From positions 1 through 64,000 of the forward strand of contig NZ_NPBJ01000040.1 of the NCBI RefSeq assembly GCF_002272075.1: a DNA stretch of 64,000 nucleotides, written 5' to 3'. The translations under genes were made by a program, and so were the position numbers. This document shows positions 50,913-60,309 of the stretch, piece by piece (positions within the stretch are counted from its first letter, which is position 1; each line of letters starts with the position of its first letter). The notes under the pieces are model-generated. The model was given only the letters and a program-made list of their open reading frames with translations. It ran no database searches and had not been told where the DNA came from. Origin of the DNA: Terribacillus saccharophilus (GTDB taxonomy: Bacteria; Bacillota; Bacilli; Bacillales; Amphibacillaceae).

Positions 50913-53651
50913 TCATTCCGTTTGGAGCTGTGCCAGCGACACGAGTACATCGCGTGGCTTGCTCCCTTTCTGTTCAGAGATGACACCTCTCATCTCCATA
51001 TGATCAATCAATCTGGCAGCACGGTTATAACCGATTTTGAAACGGCGCTGGAGCAAGCTCGCACTCGCACTATTGTGCTCGATAACAAACTCGACTGCTT
51101 CCCGATACAACTCATCCTCGTCCTCCTCGGACTCTCGTCGCTCGAGCAGATCCTCATGCTGGAAAAGGTACTCTGGCGGTGCTGTCTGTTTCACATATTG
51201 GACGACACGTTCTATCTCTTCATCGGACACAAAAGCACCTTGGATACGCTGGGCTTGCCGCGCTCCGTTTTCGACGAAGAGCATATCACCTTTTCCAAGT
51301 AATTTCTCCGCACCATTATTATCAATGATTGTCCGGGAATCGATTGCAGAAGAAACACTGAAAGCAATTCGTGTCGGGATATTAGCTTTGATCAAGCCTG
51401 TAATGACATCCACGGACGGACGCTGTGTCGCCAGCAGCAGATGGATTCCAGCTGCTCTTGCTTTCTGCGCAATCCGGCAAATGGAATCCTCGACGTCCTG
51501 AGGAGCTACCATCATAAGGTCTGCAAGCTCATCAATGACGATGACCAAATATGGCATCTTATCTGCATATCGTCCTTGCTTATCGAGTTTCTCGTTGTAG
51601 CGTCCGATATCGCGGACTCCTTCGCCGACGAACTTCATGTATCGTTCTTCCATCTCATTTACCGCCCATTTTAGAGCTGCAGTAGCTGCTTTGGTGTCGG
51701 TAATGACTGGTGAGACTAAATGAGGCAAGTCATTATAAGGAGCAAGCTCCACCATTTTCGGATCGATCAACAGGAATTTCACCTGCTTATGATTCGCCTT
51801 ATACAATAGACTTAGCAGAATAGTATTGATACATACACTTTTACCTGAACCTGTTGCTCCAGCTATCAAACCGTGCGGCATCTTCTGCAGGTTCGTCACA
51901 ATCGGATTGCCGGAAATATTCAAACCTAGGGCGACTGAAAGCGGCGAATTGTTTCCTTGGAAATCTTCTGTCTCCAGTATTTCCTGTAAGCCAACTTGCT
52001 TCGATACGGCATTCGGCACTTCGATTCCGATTGCATTCTTGCCAGGAATCGGTGCTTCCATGCGGATGTCTTTGGCCGCCATATTCAGTTTGATATCATC
52101 TGTCAGGCTCTTGATCTTACTAACCTTCACACCAAGATCAGGCTGAACCTCAAAACGGGTGACAGATGGGCCTTGCATAGCATTGACCACGTGTGCGTTT
52201 ACATTGAAATGTTCTAAAGTAGTCTCTAAAAGCTGGCTTTGCTGATCGACCCATGCATCATTTTCCAACGTCTGTTCGACAGGATCATTCAGAAGATGCA
52301 TCGGAGGTTTGGCAAAAATCGGTTCGCTCTGCTTAGGAATTTCCTGTTCAACCGGCTCCGTCTTCACTGAATCTTGGCGGCTGGACAGCTTATTATCCTG
52401 CAAATTGCTTCGTTTATCTCTTGGTGTCATGAATACGTTGAAAGGTACTGATTTTCTCACTGTACTGCTAGTTTCACGAAGTCCGGAATTTGTTGTTTCC
52501 GTGCTCTCTTTTACTTGCAGCAATTCTTTTACTTCTGTTTGTTCTGCTGACTGAGCTGTTTTTACGCCTGAAGCATCAGCTTGTACGACAAAGTCGTCGG
52601 TCATTTCCATTTCAGTTGTACGGTTCGGAGCAGTGTCTTCTGCTGCACTGTATACTGCTTCATCATGAACAGACTCTTCGGCTATAAGATCACTACCTTC
52701 GTCATCTACGTTCGTGCCTGCTTCTAAGTCCGGATCATTGTCTTCTTCTATCCTATCAACCGACTGGTCCAGAACAATTTCTTCTGTAATGCTATCATCT
52801 GCTTTATTCGAAGCAGTCTCTTCTATATCAGGCGATTGGTCCCATGCAGTCTCTTCTTTTATGCCAGCTGACTCTTCCTCAAGCTGAATTGGTTCAGGTT
52901 TCAGAACTTCCGTTGTTTCGGAAACTGAAATCTCCTCGATTACCTTTTCCTCTGCAACGCTCGTATTTGTTTCTTCTAAAAGAGTTTCTTTATTTTCTGA
53001 TTCTGCTGCTGTAAAGTCCGTGTTCTCTTTCGATTCCATTACAGGATTTTCCAGCGCGATATCTTCTACTGGAGCTTGTTCAACATGAATATCGAACTTT
53101 TTTTCTTCCTCCACTTCAGGAGTAATCGTAGTAGCAGATGCTGCGATTCTTTTCCAATCTGCCCGGTCTTGAATGGATGCCAGTGTTACGATATCAGCTA
53201 CTTCTTCTTTCCGCTTGCGGAAACCGTATACAGGAGACGGAACTTCAGTCGGTTGGAAAGGTTTCTTTTCTGCCTTTGGTTCCGGATCTTTTCTTTCTGG
53301 CTTGCGCTGCCTGCTTACGCTGGAAGGCCGCTCTTGCACTTTCGGTTTTTCAGGCTGCCGTGGCTGCCGCTTTTCTGGTACCTTTGTATCTGGTTGGGTT
53401 CGATGACGTACTGGCCGCACATTTGAGGCTGGTGGTTTTGTACTTCCAGACTCATCCGGTATCATTGGAAACCGAAAAGCACGTTCTTTCGGGTATGTAT
53501 AAGCCATTTTTGCTTGTGGCTGCTGATTTGTCTGATACTGTTTCTGTACTTTTTGTTCAGAAGCGTTCCGTGATTTCAGCTCTGGTTCTTCTTCCACTAC
53601 TACTTCGGTCATAAAAAAGTTGCTTAGAGCTTGCCTAAGACGCTCCCACAT
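50913..53651 (-). CDS. sftA: DNA translocase SftA (soluble FtsK/SpoIIIE family)
   Basis: A 912-aa translocase that moves chromosome ends away from the closing septum in vegetative cells. No membrane helices, as in SftA. Residues 30-440 are a long acidic, Glu/Thr/Ser-rich linker; the motor has Walker A GATGSGKS (598-605) and Walker B LVIVIDELADLM (702-713), and a winged-helix gamma domain (about 845-912) reads SRS-type sequences. AAGGAAG precedes the ATG. Neighbour of murC and ytpR as in B. subtilis. Confidence 0.96.
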   Translation of the reverse strand: MWERLRQALSNFFMTEVVVEEEPELKSRNASEQKVQKQYQTNQQPQAKMAYTYPKERAFRFPMIPDESGSTKPPASNVRPVRHRTQPDTKVPEKRQPRQPEKPKVQERPSSVSRQRKPERKDPEPKAEKKPFQPTEVPSPVYGFRKRKEEVADIVTLASIQDRADWKRIAASATTITPEVEEEKKFDIHVEQAPVEDIALENPVMESKENTDFTAAESENKETLLEETNTSVAEEKVIEEISVSETTEVLKPEPIQLEEESAGIKEETAWDQSPDIEETASNKADDSITEEIVLDQSVDRIEEDNDPDLEAGTNVDDEGSDLIAEESVHDEAVYSAAEDTAPNRTTEMEMTDDFVVQADASGVKTAQSAEQTEVKELLQVKESTETTNSGLRETSSTVRKSVPFNVFMTPRDKRSNLQDNKLSSRQDSVKTEPVEQEIPKQSEPIFAKPPMHLLNDPVEQTLENDAWVDQQSQLLETTLEHFNVNAHVVNAMQGPSVTRFEVQPDLGVKVSKIKSLTDDIKLNMAAKDIRMEAPIPGKNAIGIEVPNAVSKQVGLQEILETEDFQGNNSPLSVALGLNISGNPIVTNLQKMPHGLIAGATGSGKSVCINTILLSLLYKANHKQVKFLLIDPKMVELAPYNDLPHLVSPVITDTKAATAALKWAVNEMEERYMKFVGEGVRDIGRYNEKLDKQGRYADKMPYLVIVIDELADLMMVAPQDVEDSICRIAQKARAAGIHLLLATQRPSVDVITGLIKANIPTRIAFSVSSAIDSRTIIDNNGAEKLLGKGDMLFVENGARQAQRIQGAFVSDEEIERVVQYVKQTAPPEYLFQHEDLLERRESEEDEDELYREAVEFVIEHNSASASLLQRRFKIGYNRAARLIDHMEMRGVISEQKGSKPRDVLVSLAQLQTE

Positions 53652-53786
53652 AGTAAAACTTCCTTTTTCAGTATAATATCTTCATTTTAGCAGGTTTTCA
53701 CAAACCGTGAATAGCTTTACCCTAAAAACATTCCATCAAAACGTAAAAAATACGGCGGTTCTCTGGCATTTCAGTCCCAATTACCT

Positions 53787-53820
53787 AAAAAAGCACCGGA
53801 TACGTTTGTATCCGGTGCTC
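53787..53820 (-). terminator. Terminator after ytpR
   Basis: AAGCACCGGATAC / GTATCCGGTGCTT-like stem, 4-base loop, U run on the minus strand. Confidence 0.88.
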
Positions 53821-53829
53821 ATTTCCCTA

Positions 53830-54429
53830 TTAAGCTTCAAAAACCTGGCCGACTTTATAGGAATCGTCCAGCACATAAATTCCTTTTTCTTCCGGTGCGT
53901 TTGGCAGACCCAGCTCTTTTTGGGAGCAAATCATACCAAAACTATCCTCACCACGTAAATTGCCGGCTTTGATTTCCAAACCACTCGGCATGATGGCGCC
54001 CACTTTCGCAACTACCACTTTTTGACCTGCATCGACGTTTGGTGCACCACAAACGATTTGTACTGTCTCATCCCCAAGGTCGACTTGACAGACACTTAGT
54101 TTATCAGCGTTGCTGTGCTTTTCTTTTTCCTTAACAAATCCGACAACAAATTTAGGTGTAAGGTCTACATCTAATGCATCTTCTAAGTTGTTCTGACGGA
54201 AAATATCACGAATTTTGCCGGCGAATTCCTCATCGACCTGCACTTTGCCTGCTGTTGTGATATTCAAGTATTCAGAAGCGCGGAAGATATTATAACCGAC
54301 TAGCTCATCCTTATCTGTAATCCGAACGACATCTCCGAATTTTTCTTCTTTAATGGAATGACGATCTCCTTGCTTGATAGCGAGCAACAATACGTCACCG
54401 ATTCCTTGTTTGTTATAAAATGCTTGCAT
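53830..54429 (-). CDS. ytpR: YtpR, tRNA-binding domain protein (PheT N-terminal-like)
   Basis: A 199-aa protein: DUF4479-type N-terminal half (about 1-90), then an EMAP/tRNA-binding OB fold (about 95-199) with [19 protein letters not shown], and SFGMICS. It resembles the N-terminus of PheRS beta but stands alone. GAGAGG lies 9 bases before ATG 54429. Its start is one base after the ytpQ stop, so ytpP-ytpQ-ytpR form an operon. Function unknown. Confidence 0.9.
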   Translation of the reverse strand: MQAFYNKQGIGDVLLLAIKQGDRHSIKEEKFGDVVRITDKDELVGYNIFRASEYLNITTAGKVQVDEEFAGKIRDIFRQNNLEDALDVDLTPKFVVGFVKEKEKHSNADKLSVCQVDLGDETVQIVCGAPNVDAGQKVVVAKVGAIMPSGLEIKAGNLRGEDSFGMICSQKELGLPNAPEEKGIYVLDDSYKVGQVFEA

Positions 54430-54430
54430 C

Positions 54431-55252
54431 TTACTTTTCCTCTCCCTTGGCAGACTCTGGTCTATTGCGTGCCATAATGAAAACTGGCTCCAATTTCTTA
54501 TCTTCGTAAATGAATGGTAAAGATGTGATTGGTACACGGCCTTCTGCAAAATATTTCATGGTTACCTGTGCTAATATATCATAACCAGTCTTATTTTCAA
54601 TATCCGCTAAAATCAGCACATCCTGGTGAGGAACAGCTACAAGCACATCCCCTTTCGCATTCGCACGGAATCCTTCCAAAAGCGACTCGTTCAATATGCG
54701 GCTGGCATCGTAGCCATCCTGTGTCGCAATAAAGTAAAAGGAATTATCTGCAACTCTGTCTTCTTTCAGTTCTGCAGAAAGACTTCTAGCGTTAAATGCA
54801 GCAATTTCCCGAAGACGTTCGATAGTCCAGTCCTGCTCTTCCATCATTTGTTCGTCAATGAGACGGTACGATTTGCCAAGATCAAGTGCGTAATAAATTC
54901 TCGTTTCTGCCGTATGCTCCGAATATACCATCTTCAGTCCGGCTTTCGTTTTAGATGGAAAAGAAGTAGCTCGTATAACTGGAAAGACATGCTGTTCGTT
55001 TCCTTCCAGGTGCTGTTCTTCATGCATGACACGCAAAGCTTCTTTTACATGCTGTTCGAGTTCATCCAGCGCTTTTTCGCCACGCGTTTCATATTTTGCA
55101 ATAATATTTGGAAGTGCGAGCGTCACACCTTCCTTCGTATCCTGCCATTCTACTCGAAATTTGCTCTTATCCCGGTCATATGAAGTACGCCATGCAGGGT
55201 CCTGCAGACGATCCTCTAATTTTTTCTTCATTTTCAAAGCAGTCATTTTCAT
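54431..55252 (-). CDS. ytpQ: YtpQ, DUF1444 (UPF0354) family protein
   Basis: A 273-aa soluble protein matching the UPF0354/YtpQ family; no catalytic motif is apparent. AAGGAG lies 8 bases before the ATG. It is 18 bases downstream of ytpP and touches ytpR. The conserved ytpPQR grouping in Bacillaceae suggests a shared but unknown task. Confidence 0.88.
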   Translation of the reverse strand: MKMTALKMKKKLEDRLQDPAWRTSYDRDKSKFRVEWQDTKEGVTLALPNIIAKYETRGEKALDELEQHVKEALRVMHEEQHLEGNEQHVFPVIRATSFPSKTKAGLKMVYSEHTAETRIYYALDLGKSYRLIDEQMMEEQDWTIERLREIAAFNARSLSAELKEDRVADNSFYFIATQDGYDASRILNESLLEGFRANAKGDVLVAVPHQDVLILADIENKTGYDILAQVTMKYFAEGRVPITSLPFIYEDKKLEPVFIMARNRPESAKGEEK

Positions 55253-55270
55253 AAGTTATACTCCTTGCAG

Positions 55271-55588
55271 TTATTGCGGTAAGGATTCGATGAAAGACTC
55301 GATTTCCTCTTTAGACTTGCGATCCTTCGATACAAATCGTCCGATTTCCTCTTCTTTATTGAATGCAACAAAACTTGGAATTCCGAACACATCATATTGC
55401 TGACACACTTCAATGAATTGATCACGGTCTACATGGATGAATTCGAATTCGCTGTATTTCGCTTCGATTTCTGGTAGTTCCGGCTCGATGATTCGGCAGT
55501 CCGGACACCAGTCAGCAGAAAACATCAAGATTGTTTTGCCATTTTGAAGTATTTCTTTGAGTTGTGCTTCTGATTCTAAGTTTTTCAA
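55271..55588 (-). CDS. ytpP: Thioredoxin-like protein YtpP
   Basis: A 105-aa thioredoxin-fold protein with the active site WCPDC (27-31) and the cis-Pro loop GIPSF. It should act in thiol-disulfide exchange in the cytosol. The start is a TTG (55586-55588) with GGGGGC 7 bases upstream; MKNLESEAQL matches the B. subtilis N-terminus. Ten further in-frame codons upstream lack a ribosome binding site. First gene of ytpPQR. Confidence 0.92.
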   Translation of the reverse strand: MKNLESEAQLKEILQNGKTILMFSADWCPDCRIIEPELPEIEAKYSEFEFIHVDRDQFIEVCQQYDVFGIPSFVAFNKEEEIGRFVSKDRKSKEEIESFIESLPQ

Positions 55589-55781
55589 TTTAAAAGCCCC
55601 CATTAATCTTTTCTTCAATCTTTTTCTTCATTTTATCAAAGCACAGAACCAAAAGCGAATATACTGCGCTTTGCAGCTGTCACTTTGCAAGCTACTTCCT
55701 CTTTGTACCTAGAAATATTCAGTTTTAATCATATGAATGGGTCGAATCATTCAGTTAAATTATCAAACTTTTATTAATTTA

Positions 55782-55810
55782 TTGTAAATATGGTAGGTTG
55801 TACCTATAAT
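55782..55810 (+). promoter_or_regulatory. Sigma-A promoter of the chemoreceptor gene
   Basis: TTGTAA (55782-55787) and TATAAT (55805-55810) with a 17-base spacer. No sigma-D-type element was recognised. Confidence 0.65.
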
Positions 55811-55845
55811 ATAAGAGAGCACACAATAGCATAAGGGGGAAATAT

Positions 55846-57999
55846 ATGCACACCATTCGACAGAGAATCCGTTTAATCATGTTCTCTTCACTGGCAAGTA
55901 TTCTGGTACTTGGAGCATTCAGTTATTATTATTTCTACCAGCAGAATCAAATGTCAGAAGAAACGCAGAGATACCAAGAAGCCTATGTATCCAGTCAGTA
56001 TATCAAGGATGATATGCTCGATACACTTGAGAAGCAGGAGACATACTTTGCCCAGCCATCTGTATCTAACGCCGAATCTGTACTAGGCGCTATTGCTGGC
56101 ATTGAGAAACAAGCTTCTACATATGAAGAGAAATACAAGGATAATAACGACTTGCAAGCTTACTTTACGCAAATTAAGGAAGGCGCAGCTTCCTATGAAA
56201 AAGAGCTTGAGAAAGTCACGAGTATGAATGAAACAATCGGCTACACTTCTGATGAAGGACTCCGAAAAATCATAAGTGATGCTTCAGAGAATTTCCGCAG
56301 CATGTCCGAAAATGCTGGAGATGACGTATCTGCTGCTTTGGAGAACGTCACAAGAACCGAGCAAGGTATCATACAGCCTCCGAATGGCGTTGCCCCAAAT
56401 AAAGACGAATTCGATGAAGCAGTAGATGCATTCAAAACGGCAATTTCCGATTCAGATCTAGAAAGTGGCGCGGTTAGTGATATAAACTCCAGTCTCTTAA
56501 AATACACATCCGCCATGTCCACGCTTTCGAACACACGCACCCAGGCTGCTGAGTTAGCAACGAATTTCGAAACATCTGCCTTGGAAGTAACAACGACTGT
56601 AGACAGTGTCGGCGAAACAGCAATTGAGCAGACCGACAATTTAAAACAGTCAAACGAAAGAACTTCTACAGTTCTTGGCATTGTCTTACTTGCCGTCATT
56701 ATTCTTAGTTTCCTGCTTGTACTTTGTATCGGATGGCCGCTTATCCGTGCCATCACGAAATCAATCCGACAGCTTAAAGAAGCTACAGAGATTATCGGAA
56801 ATGGTAACCTAGCTTACCGTGTACCCATAACAACAAAGGACGAGATGGCAGATTTGGGTGAAACATTTAATCAGATGGCAGGTAAGATGGAGCAGTCCAT
56901 GATTAAAGTGAAAGAAGCTTCCGAAGTATTAGATGACTCTTCTTCTTATCTAGCAGCAGCTTCTCAGCAGACAGCAGCTCAATATGAAGAAGTGAACCAA
57001 GCAATTGGCCAAGTGGCAGGCGGCGCGCAGGATCAGGCTGCTCAGCTCGAAGAAAGCAATATGATGCTGGATAAGGTCCGCCATGCAATTACATTGATGA
57101 AGGATGAAACAGCACTAGTCGGTAAGGCAATGAAACAAGCAGAGCTGGAAGGAAGCAACGGTATCAATCAAATGCAAAAATTGCATGAAACCTCTGATAG
57201 CTTCTTGAAGCTCGCTCAAAAGCTGACAACAGAAATCCAAAGTGCTGTACAACAGGCAAATCAGATTCGCTCTATCGTCCAGACAATTGAAGAGATTTCA
57301 GAAAGTACAAATCTGCTGGCACTTAATGCAGCGATTGAATCCGCTCGTGCAGGTGAGCATGGCAGGGGATTTGCAGTAGTTGCTGATGAAGTGAAGAAGC
57401 TGGCAGAACGCTCCAAACAAGAAGCACAGCAAATCCACAAGCTTGTTGGGACAATGAATCAGCAAATGACCGATTTAGCAGAAGAAGCCAAAGCCTTCGA
57501 TGCTTATCAGCAAGTTCAAGCTTTCAGTGTTGAAGAAACTACAAATGCATTTGATCGTATTCATAAACAGTTGCAGCAAGGTAATACGAAAATGAAGGAC
57601 ATCTCTTCATCTGTTTCAGAGGTTGCAGCAAGTAATGATTCTGTTGCGGATATGCTTGGACATATTAATCAAATTGCCGATGAAGCAGCCTCAACAGCAC
57701 AGGAGGTAGCTTCATCAAGTGATACGCAGGCAGCTTCGATTGATGTCCTGACAAACGCAGCCTCCCAGCTGCAGCAGCTGGCCAAAGAATTGGCTATCGA
57801 GGTAGCTCAATTCGAATTTGCCTCTGCATCGGATGAATCAGCTGAATTCAGCGATAAGGAAGAAGATCTAATTACTTCTGATTCAACTGAATCCGAAACA
57901 GAAGCCTTTGCTGAGATGGACGTCGAAGCAGAACAGCCAGATTTCCCTATCACGGAAGACGAAAAAGACAAGACGACAGATTATAAAAAAACATCATAA
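55846..57999 (+). CDS. Methyl-accepting chemotaxis protein
   Basis: A 717-aa transmembrane chemoreceptor: TM1 about 9-31, a helical extracellular domain (about 32-275), TM2 about 276-300, HAMP, and a long signalling coiled coil whose hairpin tip has [20 protein letters not shown] and [15 protein letters not shown]. It should signal to CheA/CheW. The last about 65 residues are a very acidic tail (rich in Glu, Asp, Ser) not usual for the family. AAGGGGG precedes the ATG. Ligand unknown; no chemotaxis genes nearby. Confidence 0.92.
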   Translation: MHTIRQRIRLIMFSSLASILVLGAFSYYYFYQQNQMSEETQRYQEAYVSSQYIKDDMLDTLEKQETYFAQPSVSNAESVLGAIAGIEKQASTYEEKYKDNNDLQAYFTQIKEGAASYEKELEKVTSMNETIGYTSDEGLRKIISDASENFRSMSENAGDDVSAALENVTRTEQGIIQPPNGVAPNKDEFDEAVDAFKTAISDSDLESGAVSDINSSLLKYTSAMSTLSNTRTQAAELATNFETSALEVTTTVDSVGETAIEQTDNLKQSNERTSTVLGIVLLAVIILSFLLVLCIGWPLIRAITKSIRQLKEATEIIGNGNLAYRVPITTKDEMADLGETFNQMAGKMEQSMIKVKEASEVLDDSSSYLAAASQQTAAQYEEVNQAIGQVAGGAQDQAAQLEESNMMLDKVRHAITLMKDETALVGKAMKQAELEGSNGINQMQKLHETSDSFLKLAQKLTTEIQSAVQQANQIRSIVQTIEEISESTNLLALNAAIESARAGEHGRGFAVVADEVKKLAERSKQEAQQIHKLVGTMNQQMTDLAEEAKAFDAYQQVQAFSVEETTNAFDRIHKQLQQGNTKMKDISSSVSEVAASNDSVADMLGHINQIADEAASTAQEVASSSDTQAASIDVLTNAASQLQQLAKELAIEVAQFEFASASDESAEFSDKEEDLITSDSTESETEAFAEMDVEAEQPDFPITEDEKDKTTDYKKTS

Positions 58000-58040
58000 A
58001 AAGAAGGAAGCGGATATCAAATTCCCGCTTCCTTCTTTTT
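57998..58040. terminator. Bidirectional terminator between the chemoreceptor and DUF84 genes
   Basis: A perfect 16-bp stem (AAAAAGAAGGAAGCGG and complement), 11-base loop, between convergent genes. Confidence 0.9.
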
Positions 58041-58544
58041 GTTTGACTCATAAAAGCTATACTGCCCTTTCAATAGCAAACATATATGCTCAAACATAGC
58101 AGAGCGGGACATATGTCCATTGGTAAAGACACCGACCGCTCCTTCTGTTGTTGAGACATCCTGCCTGCTTGTAAATGCCCGCATAACTGGACCAAGCTCT
58201 TCACCTGAAAGCACTGGTTCGGCGATGAAGTCAGGCAATAGCAGCTTAGCACCGCTTGCGCTCCATACTTTATCCCCGACTGCTAAAGCACCCCAGTTAC
58301 ATATATACAGACCGTCATCCATCTCTGTGACGCCGCCTTCAAGACCAATACCGGCCGCCGCTCCATCCAGCTTGCTGCATGCAATTGCACGCTGGATGGC
58401 ACCTTGGCGTGTCTCTTCGTCACTCATCGGCTGTGCACTAACGCCAGAATCGACCGCTGTACTTTCAAGTTCCCACCGAGATCCAAACACAGCCGAAACA
58501 GCCGAAACTTTGGCAGGATTTTTAGATCCGACTATCATTTTCAT
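58017..58544 (-). CDS. DUF84 family inosine/xanthosine triphosphatase
   Basis: A 175-aa protein of the YjjX/DUF84 family, which removes non-canonical purine triphosphates (ITP, XTP). Motifs: GSKNPAK at the N-terminus, SGVSAQPMSDEETRQGA, GIGLEGG, and TEGAVGVFTNG. AAAGGAAG lies 8 bases before the ATG. It follows ytoP by 25 bases on the same strand, so the two are probably cotranscribed. Confidence 0.87.
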   Translation of the reverse strand: MKMIVGSKNPAKVSAVSAVFGSRWELESTAVDSGVSAQPMSDEETRQGAIQRAIACSKLDGAAAGIGLEGGVTEMDDGLYICNWGALAVGDKVWSASGAKLLLPDFIAEPVLSGEELGPVMRAFTSRQDVSTTEGAVGVFTNGHMSRSAMFEHICLLLKGQYSFYESNKKKEAGI

Positions 58545-58569
58545 CCGTTACGCTTCCTTTCCGACGCGA

Positions 58570-59637
58570 TCAATCGTTCGAAGTAATAAGATCCACTGTC
58601 GACTGATCTGTTGCCCGGACAAGCTTAATTAGAAGCTCTTTTGCAGCTGCATAATCATCAACATGAATGATGCTTGCACTTGTGTGCACATAGCGGGAAA
58701 CGATGCCGATGACAGCAGAAGGAACTCCTTCATGTGCCAAATGTACACGTCCGGCATCCGTGCCGCCTTTGCCGACATAGTACTGGTAGTTAATATTATT
58801 AGATTCTGCTGTATCAAGAATGAATTCACGCATATTGCGATTCATGATCATTGTACCGTCAAAAATACGGAGTAATGCTCCTTGACCTAAATGACCGAAC
58901 ACTTGTTTGTCTCCGCTAACATCATTGGCAGGTGACGCATCCATCGCATAGAAAATATCAGGTTTGATCATATTGGCCGCAACTTGAGCACCACGAAGAC
59001 CGACTTCTTCCTGCACCGTAGCTCCAGCATACAACTGATTCGGCAATGTTTCTCCAGCCACTTCTTCCATTAATTCGAGCGCCAACCCACAGCCATATCG
59101 ATTATCCCAAGCCTTTGCCAGGATTTTCTTCTCATTGGCCATCGGGGTAAACGGCATAAACGGAAGAATCTGCTGTCCTAGCTTTACACCTAGCTCATAT
59201 GCATCACGTTCATCATCTGCGCCGATATCAATCAGCATGCTGTCGATGCTGGCAGGTTTACTCCGCTGCTCAGGCGTTAACAGATGAGGAGGTGTAGAGC
59301 TGATGACACCTGGAATCGGTCCTTCGTCTGTCATAACCTGCACGCGCTGCGCAAGCAGCACTTGACTCCACCAGCCGCCTAATGTCTGAAAGCGAAGCAG
59401 ACCATTTGGTGTAATACCTGTTACCATGAAGCCGACTTCATCCATATGTCCGGCAGCCATCACCTTAGGTCCCTTGCCTTTTTTTACGCCAAATATACCG
59501 CCGAGCTTATCCTGGATGATCTCATCCGCATAAGGCTTCAGCCTTTCTTTCATAAAAGCTCGCATCAGCTGTTCGTTGCCTGGTGCTGCCTGCAGCTCTG
59601 TCAATTGTTTAAATAAATCCAATGTTTTCTCGTTCAT
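58570..59637 (-). CDS. ytoP: M42 family aminopeptidase YtoP
   Basis: A 355-aa dinuclear metalloaminopeptidase (glutamyl-aminopeptidase/PepA type, tetrahedral assembly). Metal and catalytic residues: H64, D66, D178 (AWDNR), E210 and E211 (QEEVG), D233 (MDASP) and H318 (YVHTS). GGGAG precedes the ATG. Located next to ytpP in B. subtilis; here a chemoreceptor and a DUF84 gene lie between. Confidence 0.93.
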   Translation of the reverse strand: MNEKTLDLFKQLTELQAAPGNEQLMRAFMKERLKPYADEIIQDKLGGIFGVKKGKGPKVMAAGHMDEVGFMVTGITPNGLLRFQTLGGWWSQVLLAQRVQVMTDEGPIPGVISSTPPHLLTPEQRSKPASIDSMLIDIGADDERDAYELGVKLGQQILPFMPFTPMANEKKILAKAWDNRYGCGLALELMEEVAGETLPNQLYAGATVQEEVGLRGAQVAANMIKPDIFYAMDASPANDVSGDKQVFGHLGQGALLRIFDGTMIMNRNMREFILDTAESNNINYQYYVGKGGTDAGRVHLAHEGVPSAVIGIVSRYVHTSASIIHVDDYAAAKELLIKLVRATDQSTVDLITSND

Positions 59638-59719
59638 GTATATGTACTCCCTTTTTGTCAGACTATTGTATATCTATTGTAAACTATTGCTCCTCAACAT
59701 GCCATAAAGGTTGTTTCGT

Positions 59720-59748
59720 TTTATATTTCTAAGGTAATAAGATATAAT
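59720..59748 (+). promoter_or_regulatory. Promoter of the PepSY-domain gene
   Basis: TTTATA (59720-59725) and TATAAT (59743-59748), spacer 17. Confidence 0.55.
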
Positions 59749-59780
59749 AGAACATAACTTAAGTTGAAGAGGTGACCAAA

Positions 59781-60098
59781 ATGGGCGTAAAGAAAACAGT
59801 AGCAATCGTAGGTGCTGGCCTTGCAGCTGGGTATTTGATCCAGAAGCAGATTGCGAAACAACAGAAAGTAACTCCGGAAAAAGCATTGAAATTCGCTAAA
59901 GAAGCGTTTAAGAAAGAAGGTCCGATCAGTGGATCTTGGATCTATATGAAACCGGAAGAAAAAGTGAAGCACGGCCTCACGTATACTGTTTACCGTGGCG
60001 GAATCTCCCGTACGATTGATGGAAAACCTGCTCAGTACGAGTTCTTCGTAGATGCAGAAACTGGATCCGTAATCGACGCTGTCGAATCAGCATCCTAA
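59781..60098 (+). CDS. Small PepSY-domain protein
   Basis: A 105-aa protein with a short N-terminal hydrophobic stretch (VAIVGAGLAAGYLI) that may anchor it in the membrane, and a PepSY domain (about 30-105). PepSY domains often restrain peptidases or bind cell-envelope partners; the role here is unknown. GAGGTG 6 bases before ATG 59781 sets the start; the GTG three codons earlier lies in the Shine-Dalgarno. Confidence 0.85.
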   Translation: MGVKKTVAIVGAGLAAGYLIQKQIAKQQKVTPEKALKFAKEAFKKEGPISGSWIYMKPEEKVKHGLTYTVYRGGISRTIDGKPAQYEFFVDAETGSVIDAVESAS

Positions 60099-60106
60099 TA
60101 CAAGTT

Positions 60107-60150
60107 ACACCCCAAAAGTTAGTAACACTTAACTTTTGGGGTGTTTTTTT
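60107..60150 (+). terminator. Terminator after the PepSY-domain gene
   Basis: A perfect 15-bp stem (ACACCCCAAAAGTTA and complement), 8-base loop, then seven T. The next 160 bases before melA hold no gene that I can see. Confidence 0.92.
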
Positions 60151-60309
60151 GCGAACTATTATTTAATTAAGTAGAAGGTAGCTTTACAAATAAAAGTTTC
60201 AGAGATGTCCTTGTTAGAAAAAGTATGATTCTTGAACGCCCCCTGCATCTCTATTGGCATACACACTGTATAAGAGTTAAAAGATTCTTGATTGTTACTT
60301 CCTTTTGCG

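Noticed and set aside
50795-50986. 63-codon minus-strand frame across the sftA 3' end
   Set aside because: Its first half is an out-of-frame shadow of sftA and there is no ribosome binding site; only the last 29 codons are kept as a low-grade observation.
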